A DNA stretch of 64,000 bases from Neostapfia colusana. Taxonomy: Eukaryota; Streptophyta; Magnoliopsida; Poales; Poaceae. Under the pieces are notes generated by a model that was not told where the DNA came from, did not search any database, and worked only from the letters and a program-made list of their open reading frames with translations. A program made the translations under genes and the position numbers. Where the stretch lies: positions 81,135,765 to 81,199,764 of the forward strand of contig JASWHV010000011.1 in assembly GCA_030760725.1 (NCBI GenBank), read 5' to 3'. Positions 1 to 13,185 of the stretch are shown here, one piece after another; position 1 is the first letter of the stretch; each line of letters starts with the position of its first letter.

Positions 1-1026
1 GATGAACCGCCGCCGCTCACCGGCGAGCGCGCCACTGCCTATGAAGAAGAAAGGGTAGGGGGCGACGTGGCCGAATCCTGGCCCTCGGTTTCGTGTGTAC
101 AATCAAGATTAGAAAAACGTACCCCTTCGGTTATTTTAAATCCGCACCGCCCAGATCAAATCTAACGGCCCAGATTCAAATAAGTTATAAACATTGGAAA
201 TTTACAAGATAACCCCCCTGTAGTTTTCAAAGGAAATGATATAGGTCCTGAACTTTGTGGAAAAACCCTCATACTTTATAGAAAATAGGAAATAAACATT
301 TCTTTAGTATAAAAGCCCCCTGAACTTCTAAAAATTTTGGAAAATAATTCTATAAATGCATTTTGGACACTAGAAAGACTGTAGATATCACATTTTGATC
401 CAGGGAAGTTTAGAAAATTATATTTATTTCTGTAAGTAATCAAAATAGGGTAAATAATCTCTAAAAAATGGTAAAAACTTATTAAATAATCTGTTTACAA
501 TATTTTAACTAGTATATATGTTCTGAAATTAAATAGAATTATTTCTATAGGCTGAAAATGCATTCTAAGTTATAAGTTAATGCTGAAATTCAAATAAAAA
601 CCATATATACTTCAGAAAAATTGTAGAAATTAATTAAAATGTATAGATAAATTCTAAAAATGAAATAAAAGCAATAAATACCCTGGAAATAGTTGTAGTA
701 AGACTTTTGAAAATATTTTTTAGGTCTGAAATTATCATAAAACTAGTATATGTGCATATATACACTTTAAAAATTATTATAAATCACTACAAAGCTAGAA
801 AATGTATGTTTTGCCATAACAAAAATGAAGTATAAAATATATATGTCAAGTTGTTGTTCATTTTCACTCCAAAACACATATAAAATAAAATATAACCATA
901 TGTAGATGGAGAAACCAAATAGAAATAAATGATATATGTAGATAATTAAGTATATATATGATTGTAATGTGTTGTTAAGTTTCTTATTGCATGTTTACAT
1001 TGTTTTGTGTGCATATTCATGAGTAG

Positions 1027-1095
1027 AACCGTCACAAGAATCATTTCTTAATCTTCAAGGGCAAGATTTCGAAGTCACCGAGCAGCAATTCAAAG
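1027..1095 (+). CDS. LTR mini-exon 2 of F (part of the LTR-encoded spliced ORF)
   Basis: This is a 69-bp segment preceded by AG (1025-1026) and followed by GCAAGTG (from 1096), an AG|GCAAGT donor. Read with two bases completing a codon from the previous exon, it is open and rich in Gln and acidic residues, with the motifs QDFE and EQQ that recur in the other LTR copies. Its last base pairs in phase with the terminal exon at 21185-21243, now 20 kb away because D inserted between them. No function is known. Coding status is inferred from conserved length, phase and composition across LTRs. Confidence 0.5.
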
Positions 1096-1874
1096 GCAAG
1101 TGTTCCTTGACCACTTTGCTCCTATTTTAGGATGATTAGTTAGAATGTTTGCATGATGTCTTTAAGATGAAACCCAGTTTAGGATATATGACTAGTTTCC
1201 ATATCATTCCTTGAAACCATGATGGGATTTAGTTAGAATATGTCATTGACATTTATGTGCTTAGACATGCTTAGAACTTAGAAAATAAATGAAACATAGT
1301 TATTACTTGTCTTGTGGTATTTATGAGAGACACAAGAGTGTGTCATAGTGATAGGAATCTAGACAGACTGATTGTTTTGTATGATGCTTCATGCACGAGA
1401 CTCGGGATAGTGTTGGTGCCTGTCTTAGATTCTAAGAACCGGTTTATGGAACAGTAAACCCGGCTTTACAGTGCCACCACAAGACTGAGATGGGGCAGCT
1501 TGGCCAATTAATTAGGAGTTCGCCGGTATAGTATGAGTGTTTGGATGGTGCGGGGAATGGGAGTCCATTTTTGACTACACTGGGAACTGCAAGGCTCAAG
1601 AGGGGGCTTCTGCATGGGAGGGTTTACTCCTAGGAACTGCAGCGGTGAAACCTTAGTGGGCTTGTACTTGTCAGTAGACCCTTTGTAAAGGTCATGTAGT
1701 GATCTCCTGATCGCACACCAAAGGAAGTGTGTAATATGGCTTGTAACCACGGTAGTCAACCTAACAATAGGGGATGAAATCACTACTTGTGGGTAAAGTG
1801 GTACAATCTCTGCAGAGAATCAAACTGTCATGACAGTCGTGCTCACGGTCAAGAGCGGTTTGGACTTGTCCATG

Positions 1875-1879
1875 ATTAG
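1875..1879. repeat. Target-site duplication of D, left copy (ATTAG)
   Basis: ATTAG directly before the D LTR start at 1880 is repeated at 20928-20932 directly after the D LTR end. The F LTR reads through normally when D and one copy of the 5-mer are disregarded. Confidence 0.85.
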
Positions 1880-2019
1880 TGTGACACCCTCATTTTTGGT
1901 TTCTGTATGTATTCATGTTTCATGAAGAGAAAACATTTTAAAGGAAGTAGGAACAGAGAAAGAATTAAAAGGATAGCCAAAAAAACAAGAATCCAGTTCA
2001 CAGAGAGCGGCGAAGACAA

Positions 2020-2740
2020 CTCCCGCGGCCCGCTGGCCACGTGGCGTGTTCGGAGCTCATCCCTGCGAAGTGGGGAGAGGTCCGTCGCTAAAATGGCTAT
2101 GTGGCAGGCTCGGGGCTCATCTCCGCAAAAGGGGAGAGGTCCGACCCTGTGGGACATGTGTTGCCCCCGGAGCTAGCCTCTACGGAGAAGCGAAGGCAGT
2201 TCCGCAGGACACATTTCACCTTCGGTGCTAGTCACCGCGGAAATCAGAGGACCAGTCGCGCGAGATACATGTCGATCTCGGAGCTCACCTCCGAGAAGGT
2301 CCGGTTCTATTGGACACATGTTGCCACCGGGGCTTACCTCCGAGAGGTCCGGTTCTATTGGACACGTGTTAACCTCGGAGCTCGTCTCTGAGAACAAAGG
2401 AAAGTCTGGCGCTACTTGACGCGTGACATTCACGGAGCTCACCCCCGAAGAGAGGGAGGTCTAGAATGGATACGTGGCATACCCGGAGCTACCTCCGGAG
2501 AGAGGGAAGGTCCGGCACTGACACGTGGCGTGTGCGGAGCCACCTCCTAATAGAGAGGAGGTCCCGACCGCCAGGATACGTGGCGCACGCGGAGCTCACC
2601 TCCGAAGGAGAGGGAGGTCTCGCTCGCTTGACACGCGGCACAACCGGAGCTCGTCTCTGCGGAAAAGGGGAGACCAGGCCCCGGTGGACACGTGGAGCTT
2701 CCGGAGCTCATCACCGCGGAGGTAACGAGTTCTGGAGCAG
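2020..2740 (+). repeat. Degenerate GC-rich array in D LTR (captured Tat-LTR relic)
   Basis: These are roughly 12 imperfect units of about 55-65 bp, each with a G-box-like (C)ACGTGG or ACATGTGG, a GGAGCTC core and a GAGGTCCG tail. The same unit forms the arrays at 39770-40690 and 17700-18020. At both ends the array merges into sequence resembling Tat LTR termini: the right side near 2752-2800 aligns with the TACCCGGTACT/GGGTACCGACA end seen at 40750-40773. I read it as a decayed Tat LTR fixed inside the D-family LTR. Confidence 0.6.
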
Positions 2741-2907
2741 TTTGTGGATTCTGTACACATAGAAATACCGGTACAGAGAGGAAACCGACCTGAATTCCAC
2801 AATGTTACCGCACCAAATCAACTAAAGATAAGTTGTTAAGATTCAACGATAATTTGAATAGGATTCTTATTCGAATACAATCAGATTCGGGCTCTTCTTC
2901 TCCCGAT

Positions 2908-2914
2908 TATAAAT
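2908..2914 (+). promoter_or_regulatory. LTR promoter TATA box of D
   Basis: TATAAAT follows TCCCGAT in an otherwise GC-rich stretch and precedes a GC-balanced leader. The same TATAAATAGAACCC motif occurs in H (40886) and inverted in S (about 50100-50115). Expected transcription start is about 2940. A GTAAGG splice-donor-like site follows at 3095. Confidence 0.65.
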
Positions 2915-3415
2915 AGAACCCAGAACCTTTGGCCGAGACCACAAACTTCTTTTCCACCTCCTGAGCTGACAACTTAGAGCCTAGCCCCCAACTCGCCGAG
3001 TAAAACCATCGCCGGAGTTCAGTCGAGGAAGATCGCCGGAAGGGAGCCCAACGATCTGTCTTGCTAAGAGAAGGACCCCGAGACCATGAAGAACGTAAGG
3101 TAGGTCTCCAATATCACCTTACGACATCATCGTGTTTTCTTTGCATCTGTTCTTCGATTCCTTTCGAACAGAAGCTTTCTCGTGGACAGATCACTTGATG
3201 ATCGAGTTGATCTAAAGACAAGATCATCGCCACGTCCACATTTGATCCGAACACCTCTGTTCATCATAAAATCCATGCAAGCCATGCAAGAACACATACA
3301 AACGGATCTAATAAAACTGATTATAGGACAGCATGCATATGCATCATCGCACCTAGTTAAAGTTTATGCATGATATTGATTGCTGTGAATCTTGTATGTG
3401 CGTGATCATGTATAG

Positions 3416-3499
3416 AAGGACAAGCTCAGGGAGCTGTCTACGACGAGCTGCAACAACAAGGTTTCGAGATCCAAGAGCAACCGGAACCGCAAGAACAAG
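3416..3499 (+). CDS. LTR mini-exon 2 of D
   Basis: An 84-bp open segment bounded by AG (3414-3415) and by the donor GCAAGTG from 3500. In the conserved phase it encodes a Gln/Glu-rich stretch starting with the residues GQAQGAVYDEL. H has the same 84-bp length. In my hand alignment of D and H over this exon 15 of 24 substitutions fall at third codon positions. The terminal exon of the same ORF in D is 18536-18570. Candidate exon 1 ends before GTAAGG at 3095, in matching phase, but has no ATG in that frame in D. Confidence 0.5.
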
Positions 3500-4942
3500 G
3501 CAAGTGCCCCTTGACCATATTGATCCTATGTTTTGGGAAAAAACTATTTTGTTTTGCGAAAAGGTGTGCGTGTTGAGTCAAACATGATGGGAAACCCTTT
3601 TATAGGAGTTTACTAGTTTTGGTTAAACCACCCTTGTCGCCAAGGAAGTTTATGAGTCGGGTATGGTTTTTACTTTTATGCTTCGCTGCGTCTATGGGAT
3701 TGGGAAGCGGGATAGATGTGTCTAGCTAACTGCACTCATAATGATAATGAGAAACTGATGTTGTTAATGAACATGGATCGGAGGGAGATCTAGGCAAGAC
3801 TGGGTTTGTGAATGAGGTAGCATGAGATGGTGGTTTACTTGCCGTAGATCTAAGGACCGGTTCATGCGAGCACATGCCAGGATAACAGTGCCACCACAAG
3901 GCCAAGTATGGGTGCGGCTTAGCTGACTAATTAGGTAAGTTGCTAGATTGTTATGGACCGTGGAAAGCACGGGGAATGGGAGTCGAGTGAGGACTGCCCT
4001 AGGAACTACATGGCATAACAGGGGGCCCGTGGGTGGGAGAATTGGAGATTCTAGCATGCCGGTGAAACCTTAGTGAGTCCATACATCTAGTAGACCCTTT
4101 GTAAAGGCTATTTTGTGATCTCTTGGCCATACACCGATGGTTGTGTACTGGTATAATGGAGGTTCTGCAGTCGCCGACGGGTGGCGAAATCACAAACTTA
4201 TGAGTAAAGAGGTGCAAACTCTGCAGAGTCAAACTATCATGATAGCCGAGCTTACGGTCACGAGCGCCTGGCCAACTTCCATGATTAGTTGGGATGGTGA
4301 TTGGATATGTTTAGTGGTTATGGTTTGTGTCGAAGTGTTCGGTCGACACTTCCCCCGGGCCTGCACTGGGCAGCCCGCAGAGGTTCTTTTTTTGGTGGGG
4401 CTAGTCCCTTGCGGAGAGCTTGCACGGATGGATGAGTTAGTAAGAGCTTGACACGGTGAGTTTTACGTGGTTCAGGCCGCCGGAGCGTAAAACCCTACGT
4501 CCACGGCGAGCTATGGAGCTCGCTGTATTGCTTGCTGCTCGGAACCGGAGTCCCGAGCTTGGGGGTGAGTTACAGCTTGGGTGTGAATGGCTAGCGTATG
4601 AGTTGCAGAGGTGCGAACCCAGGGTGCGAATGGCTAGAGTGCGAACCCCTGCTAACGTCGCCTACCCGAGCCTTTTATAGTCCAAGACTCGGGTGGCTTA
4701 CAAGGGGGCCCGGGACCCGACAGGTGGTCCCGGGGAGATTGACTGATATCTACCGTATCTACAGTTATGCCGGTAGTTGTCTCTGCCGAAGGCTTCTGAG
4801 TCTTCGTCTTGTAGCTCTGCCCATGCCACATGCTAGTCGTAGTGGATGATGACGGCGGGGGCGACATGGGATGTCTTGTCGCTGCGTTTATTGGCTGGCA
4901 GGCTCTGACACTGCGCGCCAGTCTGTGATGCGACTGGGCGCA

Positions 4943-7900
4943 TGTCACACCCGGTTTTTCCGAAGAACAACCAAGTGAATATCACATGTATGCCAGGATC
5001 ATTTTCTCATACATGTGATGACAAATAGTGAATCATCATTTATTACAAGCCAGGTGTCGAATATAAATAAGTCTTACATCGCAAATGTCTCGATGGACAA
5101 TAATAAGTTCATCACAAGTAAATAAACTAGCAGGGAAATATTATTCTTGAGGGCTCCGTCACAGGCGTTGCCCGGGGGTCTCCATGAACCTAGAAACCTT
5201 CTTCAGGACCAAAGTCCACCTCATTATCTTGACCTGAGCAGCAATATAAACCACAAAATATGCAAGGTTGAGTACCAATGGTACTCAACAAGTGTGGTAA
5301 AATTATATCATGCATGGCTAGAACAAGGAGAGGTTGAACTCATGGTTAAAGCACTACGCAAATAATCCCTATCACCTTAGCTTATTAAGCACTTACATTA
5401 CTACACAAGTGAAATGGTCCCAATCTCTCATCCCATCATCATAACCAAATAACCATAACTTTGTTTTCAATGTTAAGCTCCCCGCTTAACATCCACAACT
5501 TCCAAAACCATCAATCCTCTAATCATGAATAAGTCCAAGCCGCTCTTGACCGTGAGCACGGCTGTCATGACAATTTTGACTCTGCAGAGTTTGTACCATT
5601 GTACCCACATGTAGTGATTTCATCCCCCGTTGCCGGCTGGACTAAAAGAACCTCCATTATGCCAGTGGCTACGATCCACATTCACACTTCCCAGGTGTGC
5701 AGCCAGGAGATCACTACGAAGCCTTTACAAAGGGATTCCCGACGAGCGTGGACCCACTGAGATTTCACCCCTAACAGCATACAAGAGGCTCCAACCCCGC
5801 TGCAGTGGCCCCCTCTTGAGCCTTGCGGTTCATATGGTAGTCCAGCTGACACCTACTCCCTGCACCATCCAACACACCCATACTACGCCGGGGATACACC
5901 TAATTAATTGGCCAAGCTGCCCCATCTCAGCATGTGGTTGGCACTGTAAAGCCAGTTTAAATGCTCCATGAACCGGTCCTTAGGATCCAGGCAAGTACTA
6001 AACACAAACCCGAGTCTCGTGCACCCAACACACAACCAAAACATCCAACTTGCCTTGATCCCTACCTCTACATAACTCACAATATCTCATTCAAGGGTAT
6101 GGTAAAATAAATTGATGATCTCATATCTCAAATATCCCATTCTAAGCATGGCTAAGCATATGCATAATAATAAATGACATGATAAAATAAATCCCAACCC
6201 AAGCTACAAGGAAACAAGGTAATGCAATTCTAGGGAAACTTCCTAGCATGGGCTTAATATTTCAATTGACAATGCAAATAATTCTAGCTACACATCCTAG
6301 CATAGGATCAAAGTGGTCAAGGACACTTGCCTCCTTCCTGCTGCTCTTGAAATGGGTAGTCCTGATCTTGGAAAGGAATAACTTGCTCTTGAGCAGGTTC
6401 TACATCATACCATCACACATAGCAAAAGAGAAACAACAATCCATAAGACATAGTTCACACTTCCACTTCATACAAACCACACATTCATATTTATGAAAGT
6501 CATTCACCACTATATGTGTTGTGGTTAGTCTATGTGTGTTGATTTGTGGCTTGCATACACTTTTAATCATGTATATATGATTCCTACTTTGGTGTTCACA
6601 TTTATACTTACCTACTATATATATATATGAGTTTCCAATTTAAATAAATTCCTTATATTCAACTATTACACCTTTTTACTACCAAGTATGTATGAAAGAT
6701 ATTTTTCTTCTCCATATGTGCCTTCAGAAATTCTACCAACCCTAAACTGAATTCTTTGGATTTTAGAAACTCCATTTATCATTTGCTAGTTGCTATATTT
6801 TCAGATTTATTTTCCTATGCATACATGTGTGCTTTATTATGAAATTAGCAATACACCTCATCTAAACAGAATAGGTTCTGGTCCTAAATAATTTAATAAC
6901 ATATTTTGACCTTTCCTCTGATGTAAACTATTTCACAATTATTTTCCCTATTTTCTAAAACTATTCAATACTTAAAAATGTGTCCCTAAATGTGAATAAT
7001 AAATTAGACAGATTCAATTCAGCCCAAAATATGTTTTTATCTCACTCCAAAGTTTTCTAAATACTGAGAAAGTTTTTAATTTAATTATGACAATATGTTT
7101 GTCCCACTTTTTAATTTTTAAACACTAGCCACATATTCAATTTCCTAATTTAAATACTAAACAGGGCTAAAAAGGTAAACTCACCCCATTACAGGGTCTA
7201 TAATATTATTTTCAGAATTTCCAGGGGTCTAGCTACACTTACCAGAGGTGTTTTTCCTAATTTTTATTAAGTCTAGGGGCTAAAACTGATTTTTAAATGA
7301 ATTTACATGATTTTCTGGAGTTCTAGGGGCTAGATCAGAAGTTTCCGGGGCTAGCTCTTATTTCCCGAGAACCCCAGGGGGTAGCACGTAAGATTTCTAG
7401 TCTTTATAACGCGGGGCTGACGTGGACCATCTGATTTTAAACCGACGGCCGAGATTATAACATCGAACCGGTACGCGGGGATTTAAACCCTACCGTGCGA
7501 TTTAAAATAAACGGCGCACAAGAGGCCACGTCGCTCTGATCGAGCGCGGGCGGGGCTGCCGGCGGCGCACGGCGGCGGGAAGCGGCGATCTCGCCGGAAA
7601 CTTTCGGATCTTCGGGAATTCTTCCTAGAACTGTGATTTTATGGCATAGATCGGTAGAGGGGAGGTCGGGGATCTCACCTCGGGGGTTTTCTTGAGCTCG
7701 GAGGTCCTGGAAGGTGATCGGCGACGAGGTCCGAGGCGAAACCACGGCGAAGCTCGTCGGCGCTGTGTTTACACCGCAAGTCACCGAGTTTTCTGCACCT
7801 GCAAGGTTCCCCGGAGGCGGTGGATCAAGACCAGCGAGTTAGATCGGAAATTCCGAGCTTAGATCAGCCAGAATTCGCCGGAGAAGTCTCGGTTCTCACC

Positions 7901-8366
7901 GGAGGAAAATCAGCCGATCGTGTGAGAAAAACAGAACGAGGCCGGGGTTTTTATAGACGGGGGAGGGCGGTGGGGTGGTTTAGATCATGTCCGCGTCGCC
8001 TACGAACAGAATTCAGCGGGGATACGCCGAAATCCCTATCGGTTTTGATTCGGGCGCGAGGGAGTCCGGCGCTGGCGCGAGGTAGACGACGATCGGGTGG
8101 GCCCCGCCTGTCAGTGTGAGGCAGCAGCGCGCGCGGCTGCGGGCTGGCGCGGGCGCTGGCTGGGCCGGCTGGTGGGTTTCGGCCCACTGGCCGGTTTTTT
8201 TCTTTCTGTTTTCTCTTTTTCTTTTTCTATTTCTTTTCTGATTTTAGTTTAATTTGAATTCCAGTTTGAATTTGAATTTTTGCAAAACATGCAACACGTC
8301 CAAAATTTTTTAAATCCCCCTCTTAACAGGATTTAGGGTTTTGAATCAAAATTTTGGGGTGTTACA
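4943..8366 (-). repeat. C 3' LTR
   Basis: Plus-strand reading starts TGTCACACCCGG and ends GGGGTGTTACA; on the element's strand it is TGTAACACCCC...CCGGGTGTGACA. It contains the TATAAAAA promoter near 7948-7955, a donor (GT at 7678-7677), a 69-bp mini-exon (6331-6399) and a terminal exon (5190-5233), all at the same spacing as in the 5' LTR. Stretches 6480-7380 are AT-rich and show no other feature. Confidence 0.95.
5190..7784 (-). CDS. LTR-encoded spliced ORF, copy in C 3' LTR
   Basis: Predicted exons on the minus strand are 7784-7679 (open, first codon GTG, no ATG), 6399-6331 (69 bp) and 5233-5190 (44 bp, ending TAG). Introns are GT-AG and GC-AG. The exon joins keep frame: one base, then two bases, then one base plus two. 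The terminal exon is acidic, with the residues QDNEVDFGPEEGF. As a 3' LTR copy it is identical in structure to the 5' LTR copy. Function is unknown and the start codon is unresolved. Confidence 0.45.
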
Positions 8367-8411
8367 GCTCTACATCCCTTAAAAGAAATCTCGTCCTCGA
8401 GATTGGTGTTT
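8367..8411 (-). promoter_or_regulatory. 3' junction of C with palindrome and polypurine region
   Basis: Between the pol stop and the 3' LTR the minus strand reads a palindrome (AATCTCGAGGACGAGATT, 8387-8404), then TTTTAAGGGATGTAGAGC next to the LTR. The equivalent place in element A (51461-51499) has the same palindrome and a cleaner polypurine tract (AAGGGGGG). This is the plus-strand priming region of the element. Confidence 0.6.
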
Positions 8412-11400
8412 CTAAGAAAACAATTCCGCAAATTGTGCCTTGTGCTCATCTTCCCGCTCCCAGGTGGCTTCCTCTTCTGAGTGATGCTTCCACTGCACTA
8501 TGCACATCCGGATTCTTTTATTTCTGGTGAGGCGTTCCATTGTCTCCAAAATCTTGTATGGTTGCTCGGCATAAGACAAATCCTCAGCTACGTCCACTTC
8601 ATTCATGGGTAACACCTCTTCAGGCGTCCTCAGGCATTTCTTGAGTTGTGACACATGGAATACATCGTGCACATCCGATAGATGAGCCGGTAACTCTAGT
8701 TGATACGCCACTTCGCCTTTCCTTTCCAAAACTTGAAAGGGTCCGATGTATCGAGGTGACAACTTCCCTTTCACCTTGAACCGACGAAGTCCTCTGATAG
8801 GGGACACCTTGAGATAGACATAGTCTCCTACGTTGAAAACGAGCTCTCTTCTTCGTACATCGGCATAGCTCTTTTGGCGTGTCTGTGCTATCCTCAAATT
8901 GTTGCGAATTTCGCTCACCTTCTCCTCGGCTTCTTGTAGTACTTCTGGACCAAACACTTTACTTTCCCCCGTTTAGTTCCAAAATAGGGGAGTTCTGCAC
9001 TTCCTCCCGTACAAAGCTTCAAACGGTGACATCTTCATACTAGCTTGATAGCTGTTGTTATAGGAAAACTCCGCATACGGTAAGTTCTTGTCCCAACTCC
9101 TATTGTTTTTGAGTGCACCTGCCCTTAGCATATCTTCAAGGATCTGATTGGTTCTTTCCGTCTGCCCGTCAGTTTGGGGATGATAGGCAGAACTAAAGTT
9201 CAGATGGGTTCCCATGGTTTCGTGCAACTTCTGCCAGAACCTTGAGGTGAACTGTGTCCCTCGATCCGACACAATCATCTTTGGCACTCCATGGTAACAC
9301 ACGATCCTTGACATGTACAACTCTGCCAATTTGGATCCGCTGTAGCTTTCCTTCACGGGGATGAAGTGAGCTACCTTGGTTAGCCTATCAATGATGACCC
9401 ATATCGAATCATATCCTGATTGGGTCCTAGGCAATCCCACGATGAAATCCATGCTGATTTCTTCCCATTTCCATTCAGGCACTTTGAGTGGTTGCAATAA
9501 TCCCGCAGGTCGTTGATGTTCTGCTTTCACCAACTGACATGTGTCACACAGGGCAACATGTTCCGCGACATCTCGCTTCATGCCATACCACCAATACCTG
9601 CTCTTGAGGTCCTGGTACATCTTCGTACTCCCAGGATGAATAGAATAGTCGGAATCGTGAGCCTCCTTCAAAATCAATTCACGGATCTCCTTTACTTCAG
9701 GCACACAAATTCTTTTTCCGTGCCACACCGTTCCTTGTTCATCCTCTCTAAAACCCGGAGCTTTATTTTCCTTGATGAGTTGTCTGATCTCTTGTATCTT
9801 CTCATCATTCTTTTGACCCTCGCGTATGTCTCGCTCTAGTGTGGAGTCCACTTCCATGGCGATGGCTTCACCACTATTTACTAGGCATAGATTAAGCCTC
9901 ATAACCTCGTCCTTCAATTCTGCAGGCATGTCCTTCAAGCTCAACTTATTGACCTGCACTTTCCGACTTAAAGCATCGGCCACGACGTTTGCTTTCCCGG
10001 GATGATAGTTGATGCCCACATCAAAGTCATTGATTAGCTCTAACCATCTCCTTTGTCCGAGGTTGAGGTCTGGCTGTGTGAAAATGTACTTCAAACTCTT
10101 ATGATCCGTATATATCTCGGTCCTCTTCCCCATCAAATAGTGCCGCCAAATTTTCAACGCGTGTACCACTACGGCTAGTTCTAGGTCATGTGTAGGATAG
10201 TTCTTCTCGTGCTTCCGGAGCTGTCGGGATGCATAAGCCATGACGTGCCCTTCTTGCATGAGAACACATCCCAACCCGTTTCCAGAGGCATCGCAGTACA
10301 CCGTAAAGCTCTTTTGCATATCTGGCATAACCAGCACTGGGGCTGTTGTCAATCTTTCCTTTAACTCCTGAAAACTCTTCTCGCACTGCGGCGTCCATGT
10401 GAATGTGATTCCCTTCTCCAACAGTTTAGTGAGAGGTCTCGAGATCTTGGAGAATCCTTCAATAAACCGTCGATAGTATCCAGCCAATCCCAAGAAGCTT
10501 CAAACTTCCCCGACATTTTCAGGGATCTTCCACTTCTGTATATCTTCGATTTTGGCAGGATCCACGGAGATTCCTCCCTCCGAGATTATATGTCCTAAGA
10601 AGGGAACTTTCTTCAGCCAATACTCACACTTGCTCAACTTGGCATATAGTTGGTGTTCTCTTAGCCTCTGCAACACCAATCTTAGATGTTTCTCATGTTC
10701 TTCTTCATCTTTGGAGAAGACGAGAATGTCATCTATGAAAACCACCACAAATTTGTCCAAATATTCCATGAATACCTTGTTCATGAGATACATGAAGTAT
10801 GCCGGGGCATTAGTTAGCCCGAAAGGCATGACGTCGTATTCATACAGTCCGTACCGAGATACGAAAGCTGTCTTGGGAATATCAGATTGCCTTATCTTGA
10901 GTTGGTGGTATCCCGACCTGAGATCAATTTTCGAGAACAAACAAGCTCCCCTCAACTGATCAAACAAGTCTTCAATGCGAGGTAATGGGTACTTGTTCTT
11001 GATGGTTACCTCATTCAAAGCACGGTAATCCACACATAACCTTTGGGTTCCGTCCTTCTTGGGCACAAATATCACCGGAGCTCCCCAAGGTGAGGAACTA
11101 GGGCGAATATACCCCTTTTCCGTCAGTTCTCTCAAATGATCTTTGAGTTCTTCCAGCTGCTTGGAGTCCATCCGATAAGGTCTCTTGTATATCGGGGCTG
11201 TTCCAGGCACTAGCTCAATTGCAAATTCCACTTCACGATCGGGAGGCATACCTGGCAATTCTTCCGGAAAAACATCTGGATATTCCCGGATAATCCTGAT
11301 CTCCTCCACTTTGACCTCAACTTGATTTACTTTAATGTCCCTCCTAGGCTCTTGTATTGTTATAAACTTTACTCTTGTGCCGCTAGGGTGAGTTAGTTCC

Positions 11401-12881
11401 ACCGTTCTGGTCGAACAATGGATGATTCCCTTATGTTTTGTCAGCCAATCCATACCCAAGATAATATCTATCCCTTGTGAATCTATCACTATGAGGTTAG
11501 CAGTAAATACCACCCCAGTAATGTCTAGATTCACCTTGGGACACACTTGTCTTGTCCTTATTTCTCCACCTGGAGAGTTTACTGCTAGCATATAATTCAT
11601 TTGTGTTGTTGCTAGATCATGCTTCTTAACAAACCCTTTTGCAATGAACGAGTGGGTAGCACCAGAATCAAACAGCAGGTTTGCAATGTGTAAATTGGCA
11701 GGAAACTTACCAACTACCACGTCGGGTGCCTCTTGTGCTTCCTCCATAGTGACGTGGTTCACCCGTCCTCTCATCACATTCTGCTGTTGTGGCTGCGTGG
11801 GCTTCTTCTTTGGGCACTTATGGGCATAGTGCCCCACTTCACCACAGCTAAAACATTGCACCCCAACCTTAGGTGCTTGGCCTTTATTGTCTTGGGGTTG
11901 GTTTGGTGGTCCTTGCACTGCTGGTCGAGGTGGATATGCAGGGCGAGGCTGCTGTACGAACTGACGTTGTGGCTGTATTGGTGCTGTCGGAGGCCTGTAG
12001 TTTGGGTTGTACCCTCTTGGTGCTGAGTAGGGTACCGCAGCACGGTTCGTCTGCCCTGCTGGTTGCTGCATTAGACGGGGGCGAGTGTTGCTCCCTGAGG
12101 CTTGATGTGACCAACTGGCCTTCCTCTTATTCTCATTTTCCAAGGCCTTTAGCTTCCTTTCTACCACAAATGCTCTGTCCACCATCTTTTGGAAGCTTTC
12201 ATACTCATTTGAGGACATTGCATACTGCATCTCCGCGGTAAGTCCTTCCACGAAACAATCTTGTTTCTGCTCATCAGTCTCTATGTCTCGTGGGGCATAA
12301 CGGGATAGTTGAGTAAATTTAGTGAGGTATTCCCTCACAGTCATGTTACCTTGCTGCAACCCCAAAAACTCCTTCCTCTTATTTTTGAGTTCACCTCTTG
12401 GGATGTAATGGTTGCGGAAGCTACGCTTGAACTCTTCCCAAGTGATGTTCTCAGGGTCATGATGGGCAGCCACGTAGGCGGTCCACCAATCAGCAGCAGG
12501 TCCATGCAATTGATGAGAGGCAAACAGCACCCTCTCATACCCTTGGCACTGGATGATCCTCATCTTGCTTTCAATGGTCTTTAGCCAATCATCTGCCTCC
12601 AGAGGTTCAGCAGCACTTGCAAACTTTGGAGGTTGAGTTCCTAGAAACTCACTCAACCTTGGTTGGCGTGGTGCAGCTTGTGGAGGTGGAACTTGATGCA
12701 AGTTGGCCACCACTTGAGTCAAGTTCTGGATGAGCTGATTTTGATTCTCCAACATTTGGTGGAGAGGGTCAACTTCTTCACGGCGACCACCCCTGTCCTG
12801 GCCTCCAGAAAGATGAGGGTTGCACGTCTCATCGTTGTTGTTGGCAGGGTTGGCAGCACATCCTTTTCCTCTTCCGGCCAT
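8412..12881 (-). pseudogene. gag-pol polyprotein of C (Tekay clade), two nonsense codons
   Basis: One reading frame of 1,490 codons from ATG at 12881, interrupted only by TGA at 10502-10500 (Arg codon CGA elsewhere) and TAA at 8975-8973 (Glu codon elsewhere). Domains in order: Gag with the ADWW core near residue 130, CCHC zinc knuckle (CFSCGEVGHYAHKC) near 340, aspartic protease (DSGATHSF) near 400, reverse transcriptase with CVDYRALN near 615 and FIDD near 714, RNase H (CDASG, TDHKS) near 850-910, integrase HHCC near 1080-1110 and DDE (MDFI, SDRG, TDGQTERTN) near 1143-1240, and a chromodomain at about 1435-1480. The chromodomain places it among chromoviruses. The ATG sits directly after CTGCCAG, an acceptor-like context. 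Confidence 0.93.
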
Positions 12882-13185
12882 CTGGCAGAATCAACCAATG
12901 TTAATTTGAAAGCCTTTAGTATCATCTTAGTACTTTCACTTGTTTGTACTTTGAAGTGTTGAGGCTTTGTTATACTTTTCTGAGGGTTCATTTCTCACAG
13001 AAAAACAAATGCAATATTATTTCATGTGGGTTCACACACCAAAGCAAAACAATCTAAAGACGAGGCTGTGGACAATTGCTCATGGCTTCCACAACTCACG
13101 TCACACACCAAGCATTATCACACCATTAACTTAACTTAACGACTCGCCTATTCGACATCTTGCTAACTAAGGGAGGGACTCTACA
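12882..13185 (-). other. Spacer between ORF1 and gag of C
   Basis: About 300 bp of AT-rich sequence with no open frame of note. Its gag-proximal end (minus strand) carries a TTGATTCTGCCAG|ATGG context, compatible with a 3' splice site just before the gag ATG. Confidence 0.5.

Larger units (their letters stand above)
1..1879 (+). mobile_element. LTR F, left part (Tekay-type group 1 LTR, 5' end off window)
   Basis: This stretch is the body of a long LTR in plus orientation. It aligns by eye with the LTRs of elements B and C: the block near 1380-1790 (CGAGACTCGGG, GGTTTATGG, GGGGCAGCTTGGCCAATTAATTAGG, GCGGGGAATGG) matches B at about 55410-55570. The AT-rich part 180-1000 corresponds to the AT-rich middle of those LTRs. 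It stops at the D insertion and resumes at 20933. Because the sequence after its 3' end is not a primer-binding site, F is either a solo LTR or a 3' LTR. It is clearly diverged from B and C, so it is a different subfamily or an older copy. Confidence 0.8.
1880..4327 (+). repeat. D 5' LTR, left part
   Basis: It begins TGTGACACCCTC and runs through a GC-rich array (about 2020-2740), a TATA box (2908), the LTR mini-exon (3416-3499) and the GGACCGGTTCATG core near 3850, to the E insertion at 4328. It is collinear with the H 5' LTR (39595-43002) and with the reverse complement of solo LTR S. Confidence 0.9.

Noticed and set aside
1..1000. Host promoter or intron because of AT-rich sequence
   Set aside because: It is collinear with the AT-rich middle of the B and C LTRs and joins LTR F downstream.
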